This document shows positions 17,669 to 26,162 of a stretch of DNA of 64,000 nucleotides, piece after piece. The stretch is from Haliotispira sp965263485 (lineage in GTDB: Bacteria > Spirochaetota > Spirochaetia > SP-2023): positions 1,860,001-1,924,000 of the forward strand of contig CBDHHO010000004.1 of assembly GCA_965263485.1 (NCBI GenBank), in the 5' to 3' direction. A program made the translations under genes and the position numbers. The notes beneath the pieces are model-generated. The model was given only the letters and a program-made list of their open reading frames with translations, made no database searches and was not told the origin of the DNA. Numbering within the stretch: the stretch's first letter is position 1; every line of letters begins with the position of its first letter.

Positions 17669-17685
17669 ATAGAGGTCCCCTCTAG
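17669..17685. repeat. Fused ends of the TIR element
   Basis: TATAGAGGTCCCCTCTAGA is a right end running straight into a partial left end. It marks the junction between the glycosyltransferase tail and the transposase remnant. Confidence 0.5.
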
Positions 17686-17702
17686 ATGGATATGTCCCGC
17701 TT

Positions 17703-17954
17703 ATGGATTGTGATTTATCAGAAATATTTAGTTTTGAGTACAAAAGGACATTGAGTAAAGATTTTGTACTGAGGTTTAAGAATCGTCTATTTCAGGTAAA
17801 AAATAGTAATAGCCATTTACCAGGGCCAGGGACAAAGGTATTAACCAGGGTCCGCTTGGACGGTTCTACAGGGCTATATCACAAGGGCTGTGCATTGAAT
17901 TTCACAGAGCTATCATTTGAGACGAGAAAGGAGTCTCACTTGTGCTATGCTTAG
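17703..17954 (+). pseudogene. C-terminal remnant of a second transposase, with IS end downstream
   Basis: The frame DLSEIFSFEYKRTLSKDFVL, followed by RFKNRLFQ and the RVRLDGSTGLYHKG stretch, looks like the C-terminus of an integrase-type IS transposase of the ISNCY/IS481-like kind. The stop is at 17952-17954. Downstream, GGGGACATTTCTA occurs twice (about 17968-17981 and 17996-18008), as is common at the outer ends of such ISs, and the homology stops before 18020. The N-terminal half is absent. Family assignment is from memory of these motifs and is tentative. Confidence 0.5.
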
Positions 17955-18076
17955 TTTTGTCCCCAAAGGGGACATTTCTACTTGGCTGAGGATGGGGACA
18001 TTTCTAATTGGGTTTGACAGACCCTTTGTTGTTTTTACGCAAGGGTTTAGAGCGGCAACTACGGTCTTTCCTGCCC

Positions 18077-18550
18077 TTATCCCAAATATGCCGAATACAT
18101 CCAAACAAGTTTTTCCTGCTCTCTGATGTAGTCGCTCATCAACGCATTGGTACCCTCATCATTGGATTTGCCAGACAAATCGAGCAGTTCCCTTTCCAAA
18201 GGCAGCAATATCTCGTAGCCCTTCAGTATTTCCCTAATGGCTTTATTGCCACTTGTCACATTCTTTGCTGCCGCGATTTTTGATACCCCGGAATAATCAG
18301 AATAGGTGTGGAGCGGCACACAGCCCAAAGTCAAAATACGCTCCGCTATTTCGTCGATTTTCACGAGCGAATCATTATAAAGCTCTTCAAATTTCAAATG
18401 CAATTCAAAAAAATTATCCCCGGTGATATTCCAGTGAAATCCGCGGGAATTCATATAAAACACTTGATAATTGGCTAGAAGTTCATTCAATTTCCCAGCT
18501 ATGGCATGGGAGGCTTGAGCATCCAGCCCAATTTTGTTGTGAGAGTCCAT
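18077..18550 (-). CDS. dps: Dps-family ferritin-like protein
   Basis: Dps proteins store iron by oxidising Fe(II) at sites between subunits and protect DNA from peroxide damage in the cytoplasm. The ferroxidase motif is visible as RGFHWNITGDNFFELHLKFE followed by DEIAERIL. The length of about 157 residues fits the family. The frame extends to 18565, but the ATG at 18550 (MDSHNKIG) has AAAGGA upstream and gives the typical N-terminus. It lies next to a superoxide dismutase gene on the same strand, forming an oxidative-stress pair. Confidence 0.88.
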   Translation of the reverse strand: MDSHNKIGLDAQASHAIAGKLNELLANYQVFYMNSRGFHWNITGDNFFELHLKFEELYNDSLVKIDEIAERILTLGCVPLHTYSDYSGVSKIAAAKNVTSGNKAIREILKGYEILLPLERELLDLSGKSNDEGTNALMSDYIREQEKLVWMYSAYLG

Positions 18551-18628
18551 TGTGGTTCCTTTCAAAAGGGTTGTCAGTAAATAAGGAGGTGCAGGTTTCC
18601 CTTGCTGCCCCTAAATTATGTTACAGCC

Positions 18629-19234
18629 TTACTTGGCAGCAATATAGTTTGCAGAAACAGCATTCCAGTTAATTACGTTGAAGAATGCTTCAATGTAATC
18701 CGGTCTTCGGTTTTGATACTTAAGGTAATATGCGTGCTCCCATACATCCAGACCTAAAATCGGTGTCCCTTTGCTGCAAATGCCTGGCATTAAAGGGTTA
18801 TCCTGATTGGCAGAAGAAGATATTTGTAGTTTTGCTTCTTCATTTAAACACAACCACGCCCAGCCAGAGCCAAAACGAGTAGCAGCTGCATTGGCAAACG
18901 CAGTTTTAAACTTGGCAAAGCTTCCAAAAACATCATTGATTGCGGCTGCAAGATCACCTGTTGGCTCGCCGCCACCATCCGGGCCCATCACTTTCCAAAA
19001 TAGATTGTGGTTATAGAAACCTCCACCGTTATTGCGAACCGCAGCATTATCAACATGGTTTTTCATTAAATCTTCAATAGATAAACCAGCGAGATCAGTC
19101 CCTTCAACTGCTGCGTTTAATTTAGCTGCGTATCCGGCATGATGCTTACTATAGTGAACTTCCATAGTACGAGCGTCAATATGAGGCTCAAGTGCATCAT
19201 ATGCATAGGGTAATTCAGGTAATTCAAATGCCAT
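18629..19234 (-). CDS. Fe/Mn superoxide dismutase
   Basis: This enzyme converts superoxide to oxygen and hydrogen peroxide. It shows the family N-terminus (FELPELPYAYDALEPHID), HYSKHHAGY with metal-ligand histidines, NHNLFWKVM, and the signature DVWEHAYYLKYQNRRPDYIEAF. ATG 19234 is chosen because GGAG sits 7 bases upstream; ATG 19249 is in frame but lacks this. Length is 201 residues. Together with dps downstream it looks like a small oxygen-defence unit. The region is more AT-rich than its neighbours, so transfer is possible. Confidence 0.92.
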   Translation of the reverse strand: MAFELPELPYAYDALEPHIDARTMEVHYSKHHAGYAAKLNAAVEGTDLAGLSIEDLMKNHVDNAAVRNNGGGFYNHNLFWKVMGPDGGGEPTGDLAAAINDVFGSFAKFKTAFANAAATRFGSGWAWLCLNEEAKLQISSSANQDNPLMPGICSKGTPILGLDVWEHAYYLKYQNRRPDYIEAFFNVINWNAVSANYIAAK

Positions 19235-19499
19235 AACTCTGTGCTCCATTATTCAGTTAGACTTAAAGTGCTTGATCGGGCTAAGTTCAAGGCCCCTTCA
19301 TATGTTGTTTTACAACAACCAAAGCAGAGTAGCGATTCAGGATTGGAAGGTCAAGGGGATGCCAGCTGCGTTCATTTTTGCTTATTTTTGTCTAATAATG
19401 CACATAGAAAGTCCTAAAAGAATGCTTGAGAATTCCGATACATAAATGCCCTCTTTCCAAAGTACAGAAAGAACAGGGCAAAAGAATACAGGAGATACT

Positions 19500-20936
19500 G
19501 TGAATATTGATTTCCCCAAGCTGATTTACTACGACCAGGATTTCATTCAATCCTATCTGAAAACTTGGTTGAAATTGGAAGATTTCTGGAGTCCCAATCC
19601 CCAGGATGCCAAATCCTTTTTGTTCCACAGACCCAATTCCACCGTAATGAACCAGTTTGACACAATCATGTCAGCCTTTTCTCTAGTCTATCAGAGTAAG
19701 CCCCAGCTGGTTGCCCAGCAGATTGATTTTTTCTATCAGTTCCAAGAAAGCAATGGCGCAATCCGAGCCAATTACGACTTCCGTACCGGCGAAGTGGTTG
19801 CGCAAGAGGGGAATCCCCACAATGTCAGCCCGCCGCTGTTCGCCTGGATCGAATTCCACCTCTACCACAAAGTCGGCTTGAAGAAGCGCCTTCAGGAAGT
19901 GTTCCCCAAGTTGGATTGCTATTTTGCATGGGTGGACAGCGAATTCCGCGATGAAGAATTGGGATTACTCAAGGCGCCGCTTTCGGCAGTTGGCTGGGAT
20001 AAGTCCGTGCGCCAACAGGAAGGTGCGGTCTACCTCATCGATTTCAACGCCCAGCAGTTGCTCAACGCCTATTATATGGCAATCATCGGTGACTTATTGA
20101 ATGACAAGGAAATTGCCTTCCGCTATCGCCGATACTACTTTTCGCTGAAGACCCGGATTATGAATCTGATGTGGAACCCGGACCGTAACTTTTTTTATGA
20201 TCTGGATGCCAGAGGGAATATGATAAGCAGTGCCACACTGTGCAGTTACTGGCTTCTGCTCAGCAATGTGCTCAACGAAGAGCGCCTGGAGTTGATGGTG
20301 GCTAAATTGCGGGACCCTGAATGGTTCGGATCGGAGAATCCGTTTCCCTGCTTGGCGCAGCATCATCCGGAGTTCAGTGCCGAGGGCCGGGGCTGCTACG
20401 GTTCGGTGCTTCCGGCGCTGAGCTTTGTCGTTATCAAAGGCCTGGAAAGCTATCAGTATTATCGACAGGCCCGCGAGTTTGCCATCATGCACATGTACCA
20501 TGTGATTGACACTTTCTTTCTGAAAAGCGACGTTCAACACGACTTCTGGCAGGCCTATATGCCTTATGAAAATAAACCGGCTCAGGTACCTGCTTTGGGA
20601 AATGATGAGCGTTGGGTGCGTGCGCCCGGCGGCGGTGCGCACCTGGCTTCCCTAGTTACGGTGAACCTTTTTATCGAGACCATCATCGGCCTGAATATCA
20701 GCTTGCAGCGTAAAACCGTAGATTGGATGGTACCAACTCTGGAAGAAATGGGCGTGCGGAATCTGTCGTTGCGCCGCAATATTATTTCAATTCATACCCG
20801 CAAGAGCGTCCGAGGTTGGGAAATCCGGCTGGAATCCGAGAAATTGTACTACTTTACAGTCGATATCCTAGATTACAAGAAAAAAACTCTGCCAATTCCC
20901 TCAGGAAAATGCTCTATGCTGATCGATAAACTTTAG
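19500..20936 (+). CDS. Trehalase/GH63-like six-hairpin glycoside hydrolase
   Basis: About 478 residues are spread over a helical toroid pattern typical of six-hairpin glycosidases. Recognisable parts are the GWDKSVRQQEGAVYLIDFNA stretch, where trehalases and GH63 enzymes usually have GWDNSPR, and the late GGGAHLASLVTVNLFIETIIGL. No signal peptide is seen, so it is probably cytoplasmic. GTG 19500 is preferred because AGGAG sits 5 bases upstream; ATG 19446 in the same frame has no ribosome site. The substrate cannot be fixed from sequence. The TAG stop overlaps the start of a repeat element. Confidence 0.65.
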   Translation: MNIDFPKLIYYDQDFIQSYLKTWLKLEDFWSPNPQDAKSFLFHRPNSTVMNQFDTIMSAFSLVYQSKPQLVAQQIDFFYQFQESNGAIRANYDFRTGEVVAQEGNPHNVSPPLFAWIEFHLYHKVGLKKRLQEVFPKLDCYFAWVDSEFRDEELGLLKAPLSAVGWDKSVRQQEGAVYLIDFNAQQLLNAYYMAIIGDLLNDKEIAFRYRRYYFSLKTRIMNLMWNPDRNFFYDLDARGNMISSATLCSYWLLLSNVLNEERLELMVAKLRDPEWFGSENPFPCLAQHHPEFSAEGRGCYGSVLPALSFVVIKGLESYQYYRQAREFAIMHMYHVIDTFFLKSDVQHDFWQAYMPYENKPAQVPALGNDERWVRAPGGGAHLASLVTVNLFIETIIGLNISLQRKTVDWMVPTLEEMGVRNLSLRRNIISIHTRKSVRGWEIRLESEKLYYFTVDILDYKKKTLPIPSGKCSMLIDKL

Positions 20937-21164
20937 GGCACCTCTAAAAATTCCAATTTCGCACCAGACTCGGTCTTTTTCACGGAGCAGCTTTGTCACG
21001 AAAGAGAGGAAGCAGGCTCTTTGCTGCGCACGGCCTGCTAGTTCACCAATGCTGCGCCAGCTCACATTGGTGCCATACAGCAAAGTATGGCTCGGCTTCC
21101 GTTTCTCGCTGCCGCAAAAAATGCCTTCGTCTGACATCAAAAGCGAATTTTCAGAGGTGTCCCC
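20936..21164. repeat. TIR hairpin element after the glycosidase gene
   Basis: The left end begins in the TAG stop codon and the right end is GAATTTTCAGAGGTGTCCCC. The interior holds two neighbouring conserved-loop hairpins. One is CACCAATG / CATTGGTG around TGCGCCAGCTC (21044-21072). The other is GCCATAC-AGCAAA-GTATGGC (21072-21091). Confidence 0.88.
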
Positions 21165-21178
21165 TTACGGATTCTTTA

Positions 21179-21192
21179 GGGGACCCCTAAAA
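21179..21192 (+). repeat. Left half-end of the TIR element
   Basis: GGGGACCCCTAAAAC lies shortly upstream of ldhA, with no partner end. Confidence 0.5.
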
Positions 21193-21230
21193 CAGCTGGT
21201 CGTCTGGCCACTGAAACGAAAGACACTCTC

Positions 21231-22244
21231 ATGATTCACGTTGCCTTCTTTGATAGCAAAGACTACGATGTCAGCAGCTTTAACAGTAAGCTGCGGCAAC
21301 TCGGCTTGGAGCAAGAAATCCGTATTGATTACTACGAAGCGCGGCTCTCGCAGAAAACCGCCAATATCATTACCAAAGATATTGATGTGGTTTGTTCCTT
21401 TGTCAACGATAAGATCGATGCCGAAGTGATTCGCGTAATGCTGCGCTGTGAGGTCAAATTGCTGGCCCTGCGTTGTGCCGGTTTTAACCACGTAGATTTT
21501 GGCAGCCTGCAGGACAGCATTCCGGTGCTACGGGTACCTGCCTATTCGCCGCATGCCGTAGCCGAGCATGCCCTGAGTCTGATGTGTGCGATCAATCGGA
21601 AGATTCACAAGGCCTATCACCGGGTACGGGATGGCAATTTTTCGATTAAGGGGCTGGTGGGTTTCGACTTTTACCGAAAAACCGCCGGGGTTGTCGGTAC
21701 GGGCAAAATAGGCCAGACCATGATCTCCATCCTTCGGGGTTTAGGTATGGAAATCCTGGCCTATGACCTGTATCCCAACGCCAAATTAGAGCAGCAGGGA
21801 GTCCGCTATTGCAATACCGAAGAGCTGTGGCGCGGCAGCGATATCATCACGCTACACTGCCCGCTGACACCGGAAAGCCAGTACCTGATCAACTACGATT
21901 CGCTGGCCATGATGAAGCCGAATGTGATCATCATCAACACCAGCCGGGGTGCGCTGATCAATACCCAAGATTTGATTTATGCCCTGAAGAAAGACCGGAT
22001 TGGTGGTGCAGGTTTGGATGTCTATGAAGAAGAAGAGGATGTTTTCTTTGAAGACCACTCACTGAAAAACCTGAAAGATGAGCAGCTGCTCCGCCTACTG
22101 AGTTTCAACAACGTGGTACTCACGGCCCATCAGGCCTTTCTGACCAGGGAGGCCCTCGACGAGATCGCCCAGACCACCTTGCAAAATATTGTGAATTATA
22201 TGCATAAGGGAGAATCGCAAAATCAAGTACGCCTTTCGTCATAA
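21231..22244 (+). CDS. ldhA: D-lactate dehydrogenase
   Basis: This NADH-dependent enzyme reduces pyruvate to D-lactate, the fermentative route for recycling NAD+. The protein is a 2-hydroxyacid dehydrogenase of the LdhA type. The cofactor motif is GVVGTGKIG near residue 150. The substrate-binding Arg lies in INTSRGALIN, followed by the GGAGLDVYEEE stretch. The catalytic His is in VVLTAHQAFLT. Length 337 residues is normal. The start ATG 21231 has only a weak ribosome site. The stop TAA lies inside the 4-bp direct repeat flanking the next element. Confidence 0.92.
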   Translation: MIHVAFFDSKDYDVSSFNSKLRQLGLEQEIRIDYYEARLSQKTANIITKDIDVVCSFVNDKIDAEVIRVMLRCEVKLLALRCAGFNHVDFGSLQDSIPVLRVPAYSPHAVAEHALSLMCAINRKIHKAYHRVRDGNFSIKGLVGFDFYRKTAGVVGTGKIGQTMISILRGLGMEILAYDLYPNAKLEQQGVRYCNTEELWRGSDIITLHCPLTPESQYLINYDSLAMMKPNVIIINTSRGALINTQDLIYALKKDRIGGAGLDVYEEEEDVFFEDHSLKNLKDEQLLRLLSFNNVVLTAHQAFLTREALDEIAQTTLQNIVNYMHKGESQNQVRLSS

Positions 22245-22267
22245 GGGACCTCTTTTTAGAGGTGCCC
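22245..22267. repeat. Minimal TIR element: two ends and nothing between
   Basis: GGGACCTCTTTTTAGAGGTGCCC is 23 bp, essentially a bare palindrome of the terminal repeats. It is flanked by exact ATAA direct repeats (22241-22244 and 22268-22271). The left ATAA contains the ldhA stop codon. Confidence 0.85.
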
Positions 22268-22373
22268 ATAAGATATTCTTGACAACATCCCGAAGTACTC
22301 TGCCTGCAATGCCTTGCTGGACTTCGGCTCCAATATCGCTATGATATGGGCACCAGAGTTCAGGAGGAAAGTT

Positions 22374-23444
22374 ATGCCTATCAAATTAAGCCCCGGTGTA
22401 GTGACCGGCAATGCCCTGCAAGATTTGTTCGCCGCTTGTAAAGAGCAGTCTTGTGCCTTGCCGGCGGTCAACGTCATCAACTCAGAAGGAATCAGTGCTG
22501 CCTTGGCGGCGGCACGCGAGGCCAAAGCCCCGATTATCATTCAATTCTCCAATGGCGGGGCTGGCTTCTACGCCGGCAAGGCGCTGGGCAACGACCAGCA
22601 GCAGGGGGCAATCGCCGGTGCAATTGCTGGTGCGCTTTCGGTGCATCACTTGGCTCAAGTCTATGGGGTGCCGGTGATATTGCACACCGACCACGCAGCG
22701 CGCAAGTTGCTGCCCTGGATCAAAGGCCTCATCAGCTATGGCGAAATTTATCACAAGAAGCACGGCGGTCCTTTGTTCAGCAGCCATATGCTCGATCTCT
22801 CCGAGGATAGCTTGGAAGAGAATCTGGGCACTTGTGCCGAATATCTAATGCGCATGAGCAAGATCAACATGACGCTGGAAATTGAACTGGGTATTACCGG
22901 CGGCGAAGAAGATGGCGTGGACAACAGCGGTGCGGACAATGCAGACTTGTACACCAAAGCCGGTGATGTGTTGCAAGCCTACGACAGGCTAAATCCGATT
23001 GGGGCCTTTACGGTGGCAGCTTCGTTTGGCAACACCCACGGAGTCTACTCACCGGGCAATGTGGTGCTGAAACCGGAGATACTGAGAGAGAGTCAGGAGC
23101 TGGTTGTCAAGGAGCGCAGCACAGCGGCAAAGCCTTTGGATTTGGTGTTCCACGGCGGCTCGGGTTCGGAACCGGCCAAAATCGCCGAGGCGGTATCCTA
23201 CGGGGTAATAAAGTTCAATATTGATACGGATACGCAGTGGGCTTTCACCGAGCCGGTTCGCCAATATATGGACAAAAATCACGAGTATCTGATGAGCCAG
23301 ATTGGCAACCCGGAAGGTCCAGATAAACCGAACAAGAAGTACATTGACCCGCGCACCTATCTGGCCAATGCAACTAAGAACATGAGTGCTCGCCTAGTAC
23401 AGTCATTCAAGGATTTGAATTCGTTCGGCAAGTTTGAGTTCTAA
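22374..23444 (+). CDS. fba: Class II fructose-bisphosphate aldolase
   Basis: This zinc enzyme splits fructose-1,6-bisphosphate into dihydroxyacetone phosphate and glyceraldehyde-3-phosphate in glycolysis. Visible family marks are PAVNVINSEGISAALAAARE, VPVILHTDHAA with zinc-binding His, FSSHMLDLSEDSLEEN, LEIELGITGGEEDGVDN, and the late LVFHGGSGS and IDTDTQWAF phosphate-binding stretches. AGGAGG at 22362-22367 fixes ATG 22374. It is 356 residues long, of the long class IIA type found in E. coli FbaA. The stop TAA abuts a repeat element. Confidence 0.93.
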   Translation: MPIKLSPGVVTGNALQDLFAACKEQSCALPAVNVINSEGISAALAAAREAKAPIIIQFSNGGAGFYAGKALGNDQQQGAIAGAIAGALSVHHLAQVYGVPVILHTDHAARKLLPWIKGLISYGEIYHKKHGGPLFSSHMLDLSEDSLEENLGTCAEYLMRMSKINMTLEIELGITGGEEDGVDNSGADNADLYTKAGDVLQAYDRLNPIGAFTVAASFGNTHGVYSPGNVVLKPEILRESQELVVKERSTAAKPLDLVFHGGSGSEPAKIAEAVSYGVIKFNIDTDTQWAFTEPVRQYMDKNHEYLMSQIGNPEGPDKPNKKYIDPRTYLANATKNMSARLVQSFKDLNSFGKFEF

Positions 23445-23719
23445 GGGGACCTCTAAAAATGGTATCGCTTCGCGAGAATTGTACAATCGCTCTGCTTTGC
23501 CGCAGCGATTGTACCGCGTTTCGATGCTGAATCAACGAGATTTTGCCGATAGCGAGGAAGTGAAGCCGAAGCATACTTTGTTGTATGGTAAGGCTTTGCT
23601 GACGGTGAGGAATGGCGAGGCGAAGCAGGGCATTCCTCTCAAATCCTGCCGAAGGCAGAACCTTTATTCGGTAACAAGATCGCGATTCAGCGCAGAATTG
23701 GAATTTTTAGAGGTGCCCC
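23445..23719. repeat. TIR hairpin element after fba
   Basis: A 275-bp copy. A perfect 11-bp stem GTACAATCGCT / AGCGATTGTAC encloses loop CTGCTTTGCCGC (23481-23514). GCATAC-TTTGTT-GTATG lies at 23571-23587. GAGGAATG / CATTCCTC (23607-23638) encloses GAGGCGAAGCAG. Its interior closely matches the reversed copy at 26351-26571. Confidence 0.9.
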
Positions 23720-23747
23720 TAAGCCAGTCTCTAGGGGCGTTCTAATA

Positions 23748-23803
23748 GGGGGCGTTCTAAAAATTCCAATTTCGCGTGGACAAAAGCGAATTTTTAGAGG
23801 TCC
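23748..23803. repeat. Short TIR element
   Basis: A 56-bp copy with left end GGGGGCGTTCTAAAAATTCC and right end GAATTTTTAGAGGTCC. The interior is reduced to AATTTCGCGTGGACAAAAGC. An extra left half-end lies at 23733-23744. Nothing else is recognised up to truB at 24010. Confidence 0.75.
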
Positions 23804-24009
23804 TTTTGATTTGTTGCTTGATTTTGAGGTTTTCAGAACCATGCGTTTTTTCTTGGATACACACGTAGCGAAAGCCACCCTTCTTTTGAATCCGTTTCAT
23901 ATCTCGCTTCCAAGCCGTTCATATCGACTGAAAACCTGCTGCTTCATTCAGCAGCTCATACGCAGGTTTTGACCACGAGCTGAGCCCCGTTTGCTGATAG
24001 ATAAGTGGC

Positions 24010-25107
24010 TCAGTTCTCACACTGTGCACTGAAATTGTGCCAGAACCTCAGTAAAGGGCCCGTTTCCCGATCCTTTCCGGGCTGCGCTTGCAAATACTGG
24101 TAGCGAAACATCGCCAGTACCTGACCCCGATGGATCACCACAAATTCCCGGATCGGAGGCTCCAAACCCGCTTCTCTTGGTTTCGGCTGTTCGTAGCGTT
24201 GCTGCGCGGCTTGGAAGATTTCCCGGGGGATGCGCCCTTGCAGCAGCAAAGCCCAATCCGCATCCGGTAGTTCTGTTTCGTATTCGTTCTGCCGGACGCA
24301 GTAAATATCGCGACCCGTCTGCCAGATATCGAGAGCCAGTTGCCCGTCCAGTTCCTCCAATAACTCGGGAATACCGACAGGCCGTACGCCTTGCGATAAC
24401 TTGTTCGCTTGTTTCAATTGCAAACTGCCAATTGCGGTGCGGCGCAGACTGCGCAAGTGCCCCGCCGAAGCGCAGCGCAGTGCCAAGTCGCGAGCAAAAG
24501 AACGGACATAAAAACCCTTTGAACAGTGCAACTCAAGCTTCAGCAGTGGAGCCTCCCAATACAGAATGCGGCAGGAGTACAACACTACCCGGCGCGAGGG
24601 CAAGCCATTCATGTCCTCACCGGCCAAAGCCCTCTGGTAGAGGCGTTTGCCTTCACTATGAATTGCCGAAAAAGCCGGAGCTTGCTGCCTCAGCACTCCA
24701 TTTTGCTGTAAAATTTCTTCCAACCAAGCGCCCAGAGCCTGACGAATCTGCTGCTCTGATGGCAGCTCTGCTTCGCGAACGACCCGGCCTTCGGGATCCA
24801 AGGTCTCCGTCTCGCTGCCAAACTCAATTTCGGCGATATAGCGTTTGTCTAGTCCGGTAATGGCCCCGGCCAGACGGGTCGCTCCATTACTCAGAACCAC
24901 GAGGAGGCCCTCGGCAAACTTATCCAAGGTACCGCAGTGGCCTACTTTTTGTAAGCCATACATTTTTTGCAGCTTGCGAATGGCCTGAAAGGAAGTGTCA
25001 CCACTTTCTTTATAGAGCAGATAGGCACAACCTTGTTTCATGCGTTTTACCGAAAGAGTTGGCCCGGCTTGAGCGGGCTCTCGGAAGTTTTGTTTATGTT
25101 CTGGCAT
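24010..25107 (-). CDS. truB: tRNA pseudouridine(55) synthase
   Basis: TruB converts uridine 55 in the T loop of tRNAs to pseudouridine. The catalytic region is VGHCGTLDKFAEGLLVVLSNGATRL, in which the key Asp is kept although most family members have GHTGTLDPLA. Later parts are DKRYIAEIEFGSETETLDPEG, the KGFYVRSFARDLA stretch and LRRTAIGSLQL. At 365 residues it is longer than typical bacterial TruB, with an extra C-terminal region. ATG 25107 is used; ATG 25044 (MKQGCAYLLYK) is a possible shorter start. Confidence 0.9.
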   Translation of the reverse strand: MPEHKQNFREPAQAGPTLSVKRMKQGCAYLLYKESGDTSFQAIRKLQKMYGLQKVGHCGTLDKFAEGLLVVLSNGATRLAGAITGLDKRYIAEIEFGSETETLDPEGRVVREAELPSEQQIRQALGAWLEEILQQNGVLRQQAPAFSAIHSEGKRLYQRALAGEDMNGLPSRRVVLYSCRILYWEAPLLKLELHCSKGFYVRSFARDLALRCASAGHLRSLRRTAIGSLQLKQANKLSQGVRPVGIPELLEELDGQLALDIWQTGRDIYCVRQNEYETELPDADWALLLQGRIPREIFQAAQQRYEQPKPREAGLEPPIREFVVIHRGQVLAMFRYQYLQAQPGKDRETGPLLRFWHNFSAQCEN

Positions 25108-25157
25108 ATGTAGCTGAACTTCTGGGAAAGGGAGCTAAGCTGAATGGAACCCTGCAT

Positions 25158-25912
25158 TTACCCTTTCACAACAATAACTTCCACATTCTCCGAAGTCTTC
25201 TGCCCGTTGAGAGGATCAAAATAAACCTTCAATAAATAACGAAGATTCGCGCCATTCAGACTGCCCGAGAAAATCTTCTGGGTGGAGTTGTCGCTTTTGG
25301 TAAATTCCAGATTGTCGAAATTGATATCCGTGGCATCAGGCGGGATTGAAGCCGTGGCATTCTCAATACCGAAGGCCCCGATATTCTCAACAGAGATAGT
25401 ATGATATTCGGTTCCGTAGGAAGAAGCGATAGTCGGCTTGGTGCTGGAGCTATCACCCATTGAGGTTACGGTGAGATCTCCATCAGCGGCGACATCTATC
25501 CGCAAAATACCCAAATAGGTATTATTGGGTCTACTGGTCCCATCATCACAAATGTAAGAATAGTTTCCCGTTCCCTGAAAACTGGGATTGGAGAAACCTA
25601 GAGGAAGAAAACCACCCCCGAGCCTGACCTTACACCCCTCAGCCAAAAAATAGTACGTCCCGGCCAGCGCAGAGCCTTGGTGACCTTGGTGACCTTGGGG
25701 ACGACCTTGGGGACCGCCACCGTCGTTGCCCGCGGGCGGGCCGCAGGCGACCAACAAAATCAGGGAGCAGACAAATAAAAGGATAAATGGGCGCAAAATC
25801 CCGGCAGAGAAATAATTTCCCCTGCTATACAGTTTTAATTTTTTCGATGAGCGATGAGCGATGAGCGATGAGCGATGAGCGATGAGCGAATTTTACTGAA
25901 CTTGTGTTCCAT
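25158..25912 (-). CDS. Lipoprotein whose 5' end is out of frame across a heptanucleotide tract (phase-OFF candidate)
   Basis: The mature part is a lipoprotein of unknown function. Its signal peptide (RPFILLFVCSLILLVACG) has a lipobox ending at Cys, followed by a Gly-Pro-Gln-His-rich linker. The best start is ATG 25912 with AAGGAG upstream. From it the frame enters a 7-bp tandem repeat and stops after 25 codons (...IAHRKN). One more repeat unit, or two fewer, would join it to the lipoprotein frame (KLKLYSRGNYFSAGILRPF). Its paralogue at 58810 is joined in just this way. A TTG at 25796 could give a short in-frame protein without a ribosome site. Confidence 0.7.
25845..25889 (-). repeat. Heptanucleotide tandem repeat (6.4 copies)
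   Basis: Six full copies of CGATGAG (CTCATCG on the coding strand) plus CGA. The tract lies between the ribosome site and the signal peptide of the lipoprotein gene. Because 7 is not a multiple of 3, slippage changes the reading frame. Confidence 0.95.
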
Positions 25913-25920
25913 GGTACAAT

Positions 25921-25975
25921 ACTCCTTGGTATTATTATGCAAAATAATGCATAAAGATGATGTTCCGGCCAAGTT
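25921..25975 (-). promoter_or_regulatory. Leader shared with the paralogous lipoprotein gene
   Basis: The minus strand upstream of ATG 25912 aligns with the plus strand upstream of ATG 58810. Both have a CGA(A/C)CTTGG stretch, then TTATGC...GCATAA-type inverted repeats (25935-25954 here), then ATAATACC and an AGGAGTAT ribosome site. The inverted repeat could be an operator. Conservation of the leader is seen directly; its function is inferred. Confidence 0.55.
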
Positions 25976-26162
25976 CGGAATGGTTTTGATAAAAGATAAA
26001 ATGGAATTATAAAATCGATTCCTCTTCTTGAAGAATATATTCTTTTCTGGCGGAAGGCAAGAAAAATTGCAGGAAAATCCCCAAAAATTTGCTTTTCTTG
26101 GGAGGCTGTCCTTGACAACTGCGCTGCCTGAGCGCCGCAGAATTCCTCCCGATATCAATACA

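Noticed and set aside
24177..24860. 227-residue plus-strand frame within truB
   Set aside because: It is antisense to truB, whose catalytic motif and full-length homology are clear.
25845..25889. CRISPR array at the short regular repeats
   Set aside because: The units are 7 bp with no spacers, and the other tandem arrays in the window also lack spacers. No cas-like gene is present.
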